A stretch of 64,000 nt of DNA. It comes from Scytonema hofmannii PCC 7110. GTDB taxonomy: Bacteria; Cyanobacteriota; Cyanobacteriia; Cyanobacteriales; Nostocaceae. A program made the translations under genes and the position numbers. Location: contig NZ_KQ976354.1 of assembly GCF_000346485.2 (NCBI RefSeq), forward strand, positions 4,732,436 to 4,796,435, written 5' to 3'. Each line of letters begins with the position of its first letter. Position 1 is the first letter of the stretch. This document shows, in pieces, positions 8,275-17,284 of this stretch. The notes below the pieces were generated by a model. That model was given only the letters and a program-made list of their open reading frames with translations, searched no databases and was not told the DNA's origin.

Positions 8275-9459
8275 ATGGCTCACCAAATTTTCCCCTCACC
8301 ATCTATTAATCCTTTACAGCGCTTGCATGTGTATGATAGCTTAATGATGAATGCGGAGCGCTGGCATCTAGCTCATTACTATCATAGACATCGCCAAAAT
8401 ATTCACTACCAATCTCTGAATGACCCAGGAGTTGTTTCTGGTTTGGGTGTACGAGTTACTGCACCACCAGATGATGCACCTGCAAAGTTCCGCGACCAAC
8501 GTTGGTTAGAAATTCAACCAGGTATTGCTATTGACCTCGAAGGAAATCCAATTATTGTAGACTCATCTATTGACCGTAGATTTAGAATTTCGACTGCAGC
8601 TCCTACAACCGGAAGCGTGACAGTATATTTAGTTACAAGTTATGTAGAGCCGCAAAACCCAGGACTGAGACAAAGCTCTGACCTAATTCGCGAATGGTTC
8701 CGGTTTGATGAAAAGACTAGCCCACCCAATGAAAGGGAAATAGAATTATGCCGTATTCGTTTGTCACCAGGTACGGTGCAGCTAGAAAACCCAACAGATG
8801 TATTATTTCCCGAAGTTAACCAGTTAGATTTGCGCTACCGTCCTCAAGCAAAAGCCAGACCGCAATCTGTTGTTCGTCTAGCGACAACACTCAATGCAAG
8901 CGATCGCACTTTCTATAATCTTGCCTATTTAATGCAATCTGTAGAGGTACTTTACCCAGCTTTGCAGGGAGTCACGCCCATTGGACAGATAATGCTAACA
9001 GAAGTCAACGATTATGATTTAGTTTATCTAACAGCTTGGCAAGCATTACATCTTGAGCCAGCAGAACTAAATGCACTTAGCCAATATTTACAAACAGGTG
9101 GCGTAATTTTGATTGAAGTTTCGAGTAAGAGTTCCAAATTAACAAGGGACATCAAAAATTTAATTGCAGACGAATTCCAGATTACAATGCAAACCTGGCA
9201 AACCTTAAATAATCAACATCCATTACGAACTCAACCATTTTTATTCGCTGCACTTGGAAGGATTAACGAAAAAAATATTCAACTATCCTATGGAGGAGGA
9301 ATTATTTTATTGGAAGGCGATTTATCTGATGCTTGGGGAATAGATGATAATTTAACACTGGAGCGCAACGACATTCGCACAGCCCAAGAATTAGGTATCA
9401 ACATCCTCAATTTTGCTTTGCAACGGCGAAAAATAACCCTGCAATTGTTGGGGTCGTAA
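8275..9459 (+). CDS. DUF4159-like eCIS-associated protein
   Basis: A 394-residue soluble protein. Residues 1-200 include GVVSGLGVRVTAPP and LEIQPGIAIDLEGNPIIVD, a beta-rich segment seen in proteins near cyanobacterial phage-tail-like clusters. Residues ~210-390 resemble DUF4159: NDYDLVYLTAWQALHLEPAELNALSQYLQTGG..., a glutamine-amidotransferase-like fold. No signal peptide or membrane segment. It is the first plus-strand gene of the eCIS region, with one copy of the shared motif 60-85 bp upstream. A structural or assembly role in the particle is inferred from context; no enzymatic residues could be assigned. Confidence 0.55.
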   Translation: MAHQIFPSPSINPLQRLHVYDSLMMNAERWHLAHYYHRHRQNIHYQSLNDPGVVSGLGVRVTAPPDDAPAKFRDQRWLEIQPGIAIDLEGNPIIVDSSIDRRFRISTAAPTTGSVTVYLVTSYVEPQNPGLRQSSDLIREWFRFDEKTSPPNEREIELCRIRLSPGTVQLENPTDVLFPEVNQLDLRYRPQAKARPQSVVRLATTLNASDRTFYNLAYLMQSVEVLYPALQGVTPIGQIMLTEVNDYDLVYLTAWQALHLEPAELNALSQYLQTGGVILIEVSSKSSKLTRDIKNLIADEFQITMQTWQTLNNQHPLRTQPFLFAALGRINEKNIQLSYGGGIILLEGDLSDAWGIDDNLTLERNDIRTAQELGINILNFALQRRKITLQLLGS

Positions 9460-9542
9460 ATATCTCTCTGTGGTCATAAGTAAGTTGGTGTGAATAAATC
9501 ATTCTTAGTATGTAGTTGAAATGTCTTCAAAGACAGTGCAAC

Positions 9543-9646
9543 TATAGCATTCCTATTTGATTTGTGAAAATTTGAGTGTCCAGATCCCCGACTTCTTTAA
9601 GAAGTCGGGGATCTAACTGTTTATAAACCATTTAGGATTGCTATAT
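9543..9646. mobile_element. 104-bp MITE-like element, copy 1
   Basis: The ends are imperfect inverted repeats: TATAGCATTCCTATTTGATTT on the left matches the reverse complement of AAACCATTTAGGATTGCTATA on the right. The centre is a strong hairpin, GATCCCCGACTTC...GAAGTCGGGGATC. A second copy with ~90% visible identity is at 23976-24078, where the hairpin arms carry compensating changes. No coding capacity; it could also act as a terminator for the upstream gene. Confidence 0.75.
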
Positions 9647-9723
9647 ATATAATTTATTATTTTCTATTTTTCTCATTGATTTACTTAAGTCAATTTTTTA
9701 GTAGCTAATGTGAATTTCTTTAG

Positions 9724-9758
9724 TGCATAAGCTGATTTTAATTACAACTATTAATAAA
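9724..9758 (+). promoter_or_regulatory. Shared upstream motif, copy 2
   Basis: TGCATAAGCTGATTTTAATT then ACAACTATTAATAAA. It matches the copy at 36675 over about 30 positions and lies 123 bp upstream of the WD40 gene start. Confidence 0.4.
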
Positions 9759-9846
9759 TGGGAAAATTAAAATTTAAAAACTAAGCATCCGAAAATTAAC
9801 AACGACTTTGATTTTGCTGAAAAAAATTATAAAGGTGATATTTATT

Positions 9847-12039
9847 ATGGCAGGTAATGTTAAAGCTATAGCTAGCAAAAAAACTTTAGAGTTTACACCA
9901 GATTCCTTTGATTATTTAGATGTCAATACTAACGGTGAAAATGAGTTTGATGTCAGTGTTATTAATGGAAGTGATAAATTCGCTAGTTTTCAATTAGAAC
10001 TAACAACACCCGGTTTAGATGATAGCACACAAATGAAATGGTATAATACAGAACCAAAAATTTGTGCTAAAAAGCCACCGGGAAGCGAGACAAAATTTCA
10101 TGTAAAAATTATAAGAGCGCCAATTCCAGCTTACGAAACCACTATTGATTTAATATTAAAAGTCTTCTCAGTCGAATACGCAAATATATACACAAGCCAA
10201 AAACTTAAGTTAACAATTAATAAACCTTTGAGGTCTTTAAGAGTTGAAATGCCTGTTAAAGAACTTAAAGTAATTCCGGGCGATAAAGTTGAGTTACCTA
10301 TTTTTGTATATAATTTAAGCACTAAGTTCTCGGAAATAACCCTGACTTGTTTGGGATTAAATCCTGATTGGATAGAGCAAGGCAATCAACAGAAGTTATC
10401 TATCGAGCCTGGAGAATCGGCAAAAAGCATTTTTGTGTTTCAACCGCCAAAGGATGCTGAGAGCGAAAACTATGAATTTAAAATTAAGGTAGAGTCGGAC
10501 GCCAGTCAATACACTGTTACAGAAAAGGGATTTTTAGAAGTCACCCCTGATGGAATTGTCGAATTTAACTGTAGCAATGAACAACAAATAATCCCCATAA
10601 AAGGAAAAAAAGGTGCAAATACTGTTAATTACGAACTAGTATTTAGAAATGATAGCAATTTACGCCAGCTAGTTAATGTTAATATTCCAGAGCAAAAGCT
10701 AAGCCTCGATAATGTTCAAACTATTCCTCAAGAGGTAATTCTCGCACTTGGTGAAACAAAAATAATGAACTTGGTTGTTCAAAAAAAGCAACCTTGGTTA
10801 GGGATGAAACAACACTTGCTATTTGAAGTTGCGGCTAATTTAACTAATCCTAAATCAGAAAAAGATAATAATGATATTTATGCCGAACCTAATACCCGTG
10901 TTTTAGCACTGGATGTTTTCCCTATTATTCCTTTTTGGCTTCAGGTTGCAGGAGGAACTTTAATCCTGTTGCTATTATTATTATACTGGATGTTGCTTCC
11001 TCATACTTATCATCAAGGAGCAGTTAGTTCGGTACGTATTTTTGGAAATGGAAGCCTTGTTTTTAGTGCTTCTAGCGACCAAACAATCCGACGCTGGCGG
11101 GTTGACGATACTCCTTGGATATTTGATAGTTTACGTCTAAAAGATAAATTTCCTTTTATCGCAAATAAAAGTCAAACTAAACAAGCAGTTCGTGTAATTC
11201 GTCAAAGTCCAAAAGATAATGATCTGCTTGCAGTCGGTTTAGAAAATGGAGAGGTTAAGCTATGGGATATTTCCACAAATCAAGAGAAAGCAACATTATC
11301 TGATAAAAAAGCTAATCGTGTTTTTGACACCGTATTTACTCAAAATGGTCGCTATTTATTTAGCGGTCATGGAAGCGGGCTTGTTAATTTTTGGAATTTA
11401 GATAAGTCAAGTAAACCAGAAAAATCTGTCAATGTTGGCTATGCAGTTTATGGTTTAGCAATTAATGAAAGCCGCCCTAATAAACCTCTAAATTTTATTG
11501 CTGGACAGTACAATAAGCTTTCTGTTTGGAATCCAAATAACGGCTCAAAATACGATCTTGAATATCGATGGTTAGATGCAAAACATCAGCAACCGATTTA
11601 CAGTCAACACCACTACATAACTAGCCTAGCGACTGCTAAAAATACTTTAGTAACGGCTGACAATCAAGGTTATGTAACTTTGTGGGATATTAATAAAATA
11701 CGTCAATGCACTAATCGAGCAACTAAATCATCCATATCATGCGATAAAGCTATTCTCTCTCAATGGCATAATGAAGGTGTGAATCCAGCAATTCGTTCAG
11801 TTGCTTTGACGCAAAATGCTTGTTATCTAGCAAGTGCGGGAGATGGAGGAAAAATTAAGCTTTGGCATTTGTCAAAAGGGTTAAAAGAAGGAAAAACTGT
11901 TACTCAAGACGATGCAAGAATTAACAGTGTTGATATCAAAGCTTTAAATAATCACGTTTTCATTACCAGTGGGGATGATAAATACAAAGTCAGATTATAT
12001 AGAGTTAATGGGTTAAAAGAAAATGAAAACTGTAAGTAG
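9847..12039 (+). CDS. Membrane protein: Ig-like domains, TM helix, WD40
   Basis: A 730-residue protein. Residues ~1-350 are beta-rich repeats of the kind found in COG1470-like proteins (EFTPDSFDYLDV, LSIEPGESAKSIFVFQPP, LALGETKIMNLVVQ). A hydrophobic helix follows at ~362-383 (LQVAGGTLILLLLLLYWMLL). The rest is WD40 propeller repeats (FSASSDQTIRRWRVD, VGLENGEVKLWDI, TADNQGYVTLWDI, ASAGDGGKIKLWHL). No N-terminal signal peptide is evident, so topology is unclear. The ATG at 9847 begins MAGNV; an upstream in-frame start would add a hydrophobic stretch. It overlaps the next gene by 17 bp, so the two are translationally coupled. A scaffold or membrane anchor for the particle is inferred. Confidence 0.7.
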   Translation: MAGNVKAIASKKTLEFTPDSFDYLDVNTNGENEFDVSVINGSDKFASFQLELTTPGLDDSTQMKWYNTEPKICAKKPPGSETKFHVKIIRAPIPAYETTIDLILKVFSVEYANIYTSQKLKLTINKPLRSLRVEMPVKELKVIPGDKVELPIFVYNLSTKFSEITLTCLGLNPDWIEQGNQQKLSIEPGESAKSIFVFQPPKDAESENYEFKIKVESDASQYTVTEKGFLEVTPDGIVEFNCSNEQQIIPIKGKKGANTVNYELVFRNDSNLRQLVNVNIPEQKLSLDNVQTIPQEVILALGETKIMNLVVQKKQPWLGMKQHLLFEVAANLTNPKSEKDNNDIYAEPNTRVLALDVFPIIPFWLQVAGGTLILLLLLLYWMLLPHTYHQGAVSSVRIFGNGSLVFSASSDQTIRRWRVDDTPWIFDSLRLKDKFPFIANKSQTKQAVRVIRQSPKDNDLLAVGLENGEVKLWDISTNQEKATLSDKKANRVFDTVFTQNGRYLFSGHGSGLVNFWNLDKSSKPEKSVNVGYAVYGLAINESRPNKPLNFIAGQYNKLSVWNPNNGSKYDLEYRWLDAKHQQPIYSQHHYITSLATAKNTLVTADNQGYVTLWDINKIRQCTNRATKSSISCDKAILSQWHNEGVNPAIRSVALTQNACYLASAGDGGKIKLWHLSKGLKEGKTVTQDDARINSVDIKALNNHVFITSGDDKYKVRLYRVNGLKENENCK

Positions 12040-14626
12040 CCCTTTGTTTATAGAAGATAAACCCGGAAATAGCAATGAAGTTGCACGGGGTTTTGTAGCT
12101 AAGCGTCAGATAATTGTTAAAAATACAGGCGATACAAGAGCCGATGTTGACATTTGGATATCTGCAACTGACAATAAATCAGATTCTCTATTAAGTTGGT
12201 GTAAGTTTAGCGAAAAAAACCCTTTAAGTATTGAAGCAAAAAGATCTCAAGAAGTGACGCTAAATTTCCAAATACCTCCGCAAGCTCCACCAGATTTGTA
12301 TAACTATGAAATTATCGTTGAAGCTGCGGCTCAATATCCTGGTAAAGTATCTCGTCGTCCGCAGCAACTTCGAGTTTTACCTTCCCAGCAAGATGCAGAA
12401 TGGGTAAATGAACCAGGGTTTAGTATACAGCCAATTAGTAATTCTACTAATCCTTTGGCTTTACAAGCAGGAGAACAACTTGTTGTTAATGTAAAGGTAG
12501 AGAACCATTCTAAAAGGGTAGACCGTTTTTATATTAATTGTCCCGAATTATCAAATGAATGGTACACTGTACAGTACCCAGAAGATAACTTAAATTTTCC
12601 TGGCATAGTCAGGGAAAGCGATGGCTTAGAATTAAATCCAGATAGTACGGGCGAAATAATTTTAATTTTCCATCCACCGCGATATACGCTAGCAGGATAT
12701 TATTTTCCTACTATTAATCTTATATCCACCAACAGAGGGGAAGATGCTGCGTTGTTGGATGTGGTGTATTTGCAAATTCTGGCTGACGATAAATTAAGCG
12801 TACAAATGCGCTCACTGTCGCGGAAAATTCCCCAAGAAGCAGGAGAGTTTGAACTTGAGTTGATTAACCAGGGTAATATTGAGCGAGAAATTGGTGTTCG
12901 CGCAAAAGATAAGGATGAACTTTTTAGCTATGTTTTGACACCTGCGATCGCACAACTTGAGCCAGGAGAAGCGCAAATAGTTACATTAAAAGCAAAGTCT
13001 CAAAAATGGTGGCGTCGTCATTGGCGATCGCAAGGGTTGACCTTTAATGTTGAAGTCGAACTAGAAAACGCCAGTACAGAACCAAGTAAATCTCCGGCTC
13101 CTGCTTTACCAAGTATATTACCTCAACCAACAATAGTTTGGCAACCTCACCCTTGGTGGCGATACTGGTTGCTGATTTTGTTAGGTTTAGGAAGTATTGG
13201 AGGAATCGGTTTTGCTGTTTGGTTAAATTATCTTAACAATCAAATACCATCTCCGAAGGTAGTTGATTTTGTCACTAAAGCTAAGAAATATCAAGAAGGT
13301 AAAGATAAAAATATTGATATTAATTGGCAAATTAGCCATCCTAGCCAAGTCAAGAAAGTTACGTTGATTCGTTTGCAAGGTAATGTAGAAACAGACAGAA
13401 TAAGTTATTCATTACCAGAGAAGCTTTCCAATAATTTCGGCTTAGGGAATGGGAACTGTCAAGTTGTTAAGAAATTATCTTCTGAAGTTGAGAAAGAAAA
13501 GCAGGAAAATAAATCTTGGTTATCGAGTATATTGCATCACTTTAGCAAAAGTAATTCAGAAAAAACTATAGATTTTCTTACCTGCAAAACAAGGATTCCC
13601 AATAATCAAAAAGCTGGAAGCTTCAATTTTAAAATTGAGGTATTCCCCAAAAATAATCCCGAACAGCCTTCATCTTCTCAACTGACAGACACGATCGCAG
13701 TTCAACCGAGGAATTTACCAAAAATAGTAAATTTTAATTCTACTTACCATAATTATCAAGAAGCAAATAAGCTTTTTCTGCAGCCAACTACAACAAGAGC
13801 ATCAAATACTTTAAACCCGTCATTAAAATCGACACAAACTTCTTCACAACTAGTTATATGGCTTCCAACTAAGCCAGAATTATTAGATCGCGCCGAGTTG
13901 CAGAGAACGCAGAGGAGGAATAACTCTAATACAAACAAATTGGGTGCGATCGCAAAATCTATACCAACACAAAATGGTGTAACACCAGCACCAATTCTTC
14001 TCAATTGGGAAATTAGTCATTTAGAAGAGGTAAAAGAATTGAGAATTATTGGGAGAGCACCAGATGGATCGGTTAATAGTGTTGAAAAACGCTACGTATT
14101 GACACATAACAATCTTTCTCCAGACTTGAAAAAGTTTTGCCAACCTCAAGAAGCGCTTGGACAGAAACACAATCTGGTGTGTAAGAATGTGCCTATGAAT
14201 GATGCACGCGAAGCAGGAAACTACATTTTTACACTTACAGTGATTCCTAAAGAAGGCGAAGAAGTATCTAAAAAGACAGATACTATTAAAGTTCAACCAA
14301 AGCCAGTTAAGCCTGCTACACCTATCAATATCGTGTCTTTTAAAGTAGATAGTCAAGAAGTTAATCAAAATCCCAAACGGATTTTTCGATTAAATGAATT
14401 AGCGCCTAATGCATCAATTCATCTGACTTGGCAAGTAGAGGATGGTGAAGATATTAAAGTTGAACTGGGTGCTTTTGGAGAAGTGGAAAAGCAAGGTTCG
14501 AGAAATTATGCTATCAGTCAAAGTCCCATTCGAGAAATCGTGGAGTTGAAAGTGACAAATAAGGCTGGTGAGACAAAAACTCAGCAGGTTGTGATTGAAA
14601 CTGTTGGGGAAAAGCAGCAAAGTTGA
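12023..14626 (+). CDS. Membrane protein with Ig-like repeats, single TM
   Basis: An 867-residue protein. Residues ~1-350 hold beta-sandwich repeats like those in the previous gene (VKNTGDTRADVDIWI, EAKRSQEVTLNFQIPPQAPPD, LELINQGNIEREIGV). A helix at ~378-400 (WLLILLGLGSIGGIGFAVWL) is followed by three further beta domains sharing a motif: VVDFVTKAKKYQEGKDKNIDINWQISHP, then ILLNWEISHLEEVKELRI and IVSFKVDSQEV...IHLTWQVEDG. It overlaps the WD40 gene by 17 bp. Around 13888-13920 the coding sequence includes a repeat-like stretch (AGTTGCAGAGAACGCAGAGG), read as ELQRTQRR, resembling dispersed intergenic repeats at 55261-55340. Probable membrane partner of the preceding protein. Confidence 0.7.
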   Translation: MKTVSSPLFIEDKPGNSNEVARGFVAKRQIIVKNTGDTRADVDIWISATDNKSDSLLSWCKFSEKNPLSIEAKRSQEVTLNFQIPPQAPPDLYNYEIIVEAAAQYPGKVSRRPQQLRVLPSQQDAEWVNEPGFSIQPISNSTNPLALQAGEQLVVNVKVENHSKRVDRFYINCPELSNEWYTVQYPEDNLNFPGIVRESDGLELNPDSTGEIILIFHPPRYTLAGYYFPTINLISTNRGEDAALLDVVYLQILADDKLSVQMRSLSRKIPQEAGEFELELINQGNIEREIGVRAKDKDELFSYVLTPAIAQLEPGEAQIVTLKAKSQKWWRRHWRSQGLTFNVEVELENASTEPSKSPAPALPSILPQPTIVWQPHPWWRYWLLILLGLGSIGGIGFAVWLNYLNNQIPSPKVVDFVTKAKKYQEGKDKNIDINWQISHPSQVKKVTLIRLQGNVETDRISYSLPEKLSNNFGLGNGNCQVVKKLSSEVEKEKQENKSWLSSILHHFSKSNSEKTIDFLTCKTRIPNNQKAGSFNFKIEVFPKNNPEQPSSSQLTDTIAVQPRNLPKIVNFNSTYHNYQEANKLFLQPTTTRASNTLNPSLKSTQTSSQLVIWLPTKPELLDRAELQRTQRRNNSNTNKLGAIAKSIPTQNGVTPAPILLNWEISHLEEVKELRIIGRAPDGSVNSVEKRYVLTHNNLSPDLKKFCQPQEALGQKHNLVCKNVPMNDAREAGNYIFTLTVIPKEGEEVSKKTDTIKVQPKPVKPATPINIVSFKVDSQEVNQNPKRIFRLNELAPNASIHLTWQVEDGEDIKVELGAFGEVEKQGSRNYAISQSPIREIVELKVTNKAGETKTQQVVIETVGEKQQS

Positions 14627-14653
14627 TATCTAGAAACCCAGTTTCACCTACCA

Positions 14654-14686
14654 AGAATCCTGATTTCTTCAAGAAACCGGAATTCT
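14654..14686. terminator. Probable bidirectional terminator hairpin
   Basis: An imperfect 16-bp stem: AGAATCCTGATTTCTT pairs with AAGAAACCGGAATTCT around one C, with three mismatches. It sits between convergent genes ending at 14626 and 14741, where a two-way terminator is expected. Confidence 0.5.
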
Positions 14687-14740
14687 GACCTTTCAAAACC
14701 CATCAAAATTAATGGGACAGACTACTAGTCAATTTGACTT

Positions 14741-16294
14741 CTACGCTCGTATAATAACTACAGAACGCCCTTGCTTCGTCGTTGCAGTTTTAGTTTTCAA
14801 GCGTTCTGCAAAAGATGGCGCGTCCTTACGTCGGTCAAAAACAAACAACCAACCGTAATCTACTTTTATCCGCTTCAAATAAGAATCAAGCTGGTCTAAC
14901 CCTTCTGATTCCGGGTCTTTTTTCTTCTCTCGCCAAGCCTTTAGCTCAATTCCCAAGGTAACATTTCTATACCTCAAACACAAATCCATGCGATCGCGTC
15001 CGATTGCATATTCCCGCTCTAAAGTACCACCACCATTGACAACGCGGTGTAAAAATGCCATTAGTACTATGTGCGGTGCGATTTCATGAAATGATGTAGT
15101 ACCCAGTAAAGGTTCTCCATGTTGACGCCAAAATTCTATAAACGCTTGCAACAAAGCATCAACATTTAACTCACCTTCTGGAGTCAACCAAGTAGGACTA
15201 ATACTGGGTAAACTATCTTGAGTTCCCTGAGTTAAAACACGAGGAATAACCTCGCGGTAAATAGGATTAGCAATTGTTAGTCCTGCATTTGGGTCGCGAC
15301 GCAATAACCCTAGGTCAACCAAATATTGTCGGTCGTCATTTGGTGTATCACCTAATGCAATTCCTGCTAGCATTGGTTCAATTATTGCCTTAACCCTCGG
15401 TTCAGTGAGTTTTTCCGCAAGGGAATCGAGGTGAGTATCTTGACGTGCAATCAGTATTTCTTTTGCTTGATTAATATGTTCTGCTGTAATTTCTACGGAT
15501 GTATCCGTTACCAATTCTTCAACAATTTCTTTCGCCAAAGCATTAACTAACCAAGGTTGTCCCTGAGTTAAATCATAAGCCGTCTGGACTGCTTCTTGTG
15601 TAAAAACTTGACCCGTATCCTCAGTATGCTGCTGATATAATTGTCCCACCTCCAATGCATTAAAATCTCTCATCGTTAGCGAACGGTCTTTAATATTAAA
15701 CGGACTCGCAGTTTTTAATCTCGTGCTACTACCAGAAGCCACTTTATAATCTCGCACATCCCGTAAACCTATTAAGCCAACACTCGTGGGAAAAGTTGTC
15801 GGACGACCGCGATAACCATCCCGCAATTGTCGCAAAATAGAAATCAACGCCTCGTCTTGTAAAGAGTCAATTTCATCAATAAATAATACCAATGGTCGCT
15901 CTGATGCTTGCGCCCAAACCTGCAAAGCACCTTGAATTCTTCGTCCTGGCTGTGCTTGAATCCAATTGTCGGGAGGGCGTAAATCTTCTGGTAAATCAAA
16001 CTGCGCGATCGCTTTCCAAGAATCGAGAATAGGTATTTCTGCCGTGGCTGGGTCGTGACTAAAAGGTGCGCCTACTTCCGCCGATACCATAAGTGCTGTA
16101 TATCGCCCGCTTTGAGTTAGCTGTTTGGCTAGCGCTAGCATTGCTGTAGTTTTACCTGTTTGGCGCGGAGCGTGAATTACAAAGTAGCTGCGTTGCTCAA
16201 TCAACCGCGATAAGTTGGGCAACCTCATGGTGGGTGATAACATATAGTGAATGTCAGGTTGACACGGACCTGAAATGTTGAACCAACGAGCCAT
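14741..16294 (-). CDS. AAA-like ATPase with PD-(D/E)XK-like C-terminus
   Basis: A 517-residue protein. The N-terminal P-loop domain has Walker A at 42-50 (APRQTGKTT) and Walker B LVLFIDEID around residue 130, as in the prokaryotic AAA-like family (PF14516 type). A middle region includes LTQGQPWLVNALAKEI, the winged-helix lid seen in this group. The C-terminal ~100 residues read RMDLCLRYRNVTLGIELKAW, with the D...E-x-K pattern of PD-(D/E)XK nucleases, followed by LDQLDSYL. Such proteins are common and often mobile in cyanobacteria, and may act in DNA-related defence or element maintenance. Single gene, convergent to the Ig-like gene. Confidence 0.75.
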   Translation of the reverse strand: MARWFNISGPCQPDIHYMLSPTMRLPNLSRLIEQRSYFVIHAPRQTGKTTAMLALAKQLTQSGRYTALMVSAEVGAPFSHDPATAEIPILDSWKAIAQFDLPEDLRPPDNWIQAQPGRRIQGALQVWAQASERPLVLFIDEIDSLQDEALISILRQLRDGYRGRPTTFPTSVGLIGLRDVRDYKVASGSSTRLKTASPFNIKDRSLTMRDFNALEVGQLYQQHTEDTGQVFTQEAVQTAYDLTQGQPWLVNALAKEIVEELVTDTSVEITAEHINQAKEILIARQDTHLDSLAEKLTEPRVKAIIEPMLAGIALGDTPNDDRQYLVDLGLLRRDPNAGLTIANPIYREVIPRVLTQGTQDSLPSISPTWLTPEGELNVDALLQAFIEFWRQHGEPLLGTTSFHEIAPHIVLMAFLHRVVNGGGTLEREYAIGRDRMDLCLRYRNVTLGIELKAWREKKKDPESEGLDQLDSYLKRIKVDYGWLFVFDRRKDAPSFAERLKTKTATTKQGRSVVIIRA

Positions 16295-16417
16295 AACGAT
16301 TTGCCATCACCAGAACAATGCTGTCAGTTTAGCGCATATCGTTATTTGCTAGATAGCGCTTAGGACAGAGCGATCGCCTTGTTCACAAAAACACAATGGA
16401 CGATCGCACTACAAGAG

Positions 16418-16609
16418 CTAATGTTTTGTGATTTTTTCCATAAAAATTCGTTCTTGCTCTTCTAAAGGCATATCTTTAGAATAAATGACAGGATTGGGAT
16501 CGCGCTTTAATAATTCTGCTAGTGCTTCACTAAATTTCTCATCATCACTGCGATTTTCAGATAAGTATTGTTTTAATTCTGTTACTGTCATTTGAGTTAA
16601 ATCAGTCAT
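16418..16609 (-). CDS. DUF6887-like small protein
   Basis: A 63-residue acidic helical protein starting MTDLTQMTVTELKQYLSENRSDDEKFSEALAELLKR. It resembles DUF6887, small cyanobacterial proteins normally found next to DUF6888 genes. Its start overlaps the stop of the upstream small gene by 4 bp (ATGA), so the two are co-translated. The pair has a toxin-antitoxin-like look, but function is not established. Confidence 0.65.
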   Translation of the reverse strand: MTDLTQMTVTELKQYLSENRSDDEKFSEALAELLKRDPNPVIYSKDMPLEEQERIFMEKITKH

Positions 16610-16788
16610 GAGAAAAACCTCCAGTTTCCATCAGAATAGATGACTAATGCGATTTCATCATTGGCACCCCCTTGAATATAAATCGTTTTTAATTTGGAGT
16701 CATAACGAAAAATGTTGATGGGTTGATAACCATTAGATAACCATTGACAAAGAATAACAGCTTGAATAGATTGTGCTGCGGTTGGCAA
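16606..16788 (-). CDS. DUF6888-like small protein
   Basis: A 60-residue protein, PTAAQSIQAVILCQWLSNGYQPINIF then IYIQGGANDEIALVIYSDGNWRFF, resembling DUF6888. The start is TTG at 16788. It overlaps the DUF6887-like gene by 4 bp. Function unknown; the fixed pairing suggests the two proteins bind each other. Confidence 0.6.
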   Translation of the reverse strand: MPTAAQSIQAVILCQWLSNGYQPINIFRYDSKLKTIYIQGGANDEIALVIYSDGNWRFFS

Positions 16789-16804
16789 ATTCTCAGACTC
16801 CTTA

Positions 16805-17207
16805 TCATTGACCTTTTGTAGGTTTAAAGAAATTGAACTTTTCGTTCGCTAATGGCTTGCGGATAACCTCTACTCCTCCTTCTTGCAAGTCTTTTGCGGC
16901 TCGATCTTCTAAAGCTTTGCGTCTCTTTATTTCTTCTGGTATTGATTCTTCCTCTGAGAACTGTTTTTTAAATGATTCCTCTGAATCATTAACTATAACT
17001 TGTCCATTATCTATCATCAGTAACCCCATATCCAAATGAAAGCGTCCGGGTTGTTCTACAAACAGCACTTGAGCTTCATCTTCCAGTCCAAAGTCCTCCA
17101 TTATTATTTTACGAACTTCGTTTTCACCAATTTTATATGCCTTGGCAGTTGCTGCTACAGAGTCTTTACCAACAAGAACAATTATTTACTATACGTTGTT
17201 TAGTCAT
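16805..17207 (-). pseudogene. Frameshifted fragment, possibly deiminase-like
   Basis: From ATG at 17207 (behind GGTAAAAG) the frame reads MTKQRIV and then stops. One base off, it continues from about 17185 as IVLVGKDSVAATAKAY...RKIIMEDFGLEDEA, FVEQPGRFHLDMGLLMIDNGQVIVNDS to a TAA at 16805. The 403-bp span is one base out of register. The FHLDM...VIVND region recalls arginine deiminase/amidinotransferase-fold enzymes, but the rest of such an enzyme is absent, so this is at best a remnant. An internal ATG at 17101 would give 98 residues if expressed. Family assignment is tentative. Confidence 0.45.
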
Positions 17208-17284
17208 AATATCTTTTACCTACTCCTAATTTATTTTTCAGTTATTTTCTGTATGAATTTTGCACGCCATACAACATCAATGTG

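Larger units (their letters stand above)
9460..9846. other. Noncoding gap with MITE-like repeat and shared motif
   Basis: About 390 bp between the DUF4159-like gene and the WD40 gene. It holds the 104-bp repeat element at 9543-9646 and the second copy of the TGCATAAG motif at 9724-9758. No gene is visible. Confidence 0.6.
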
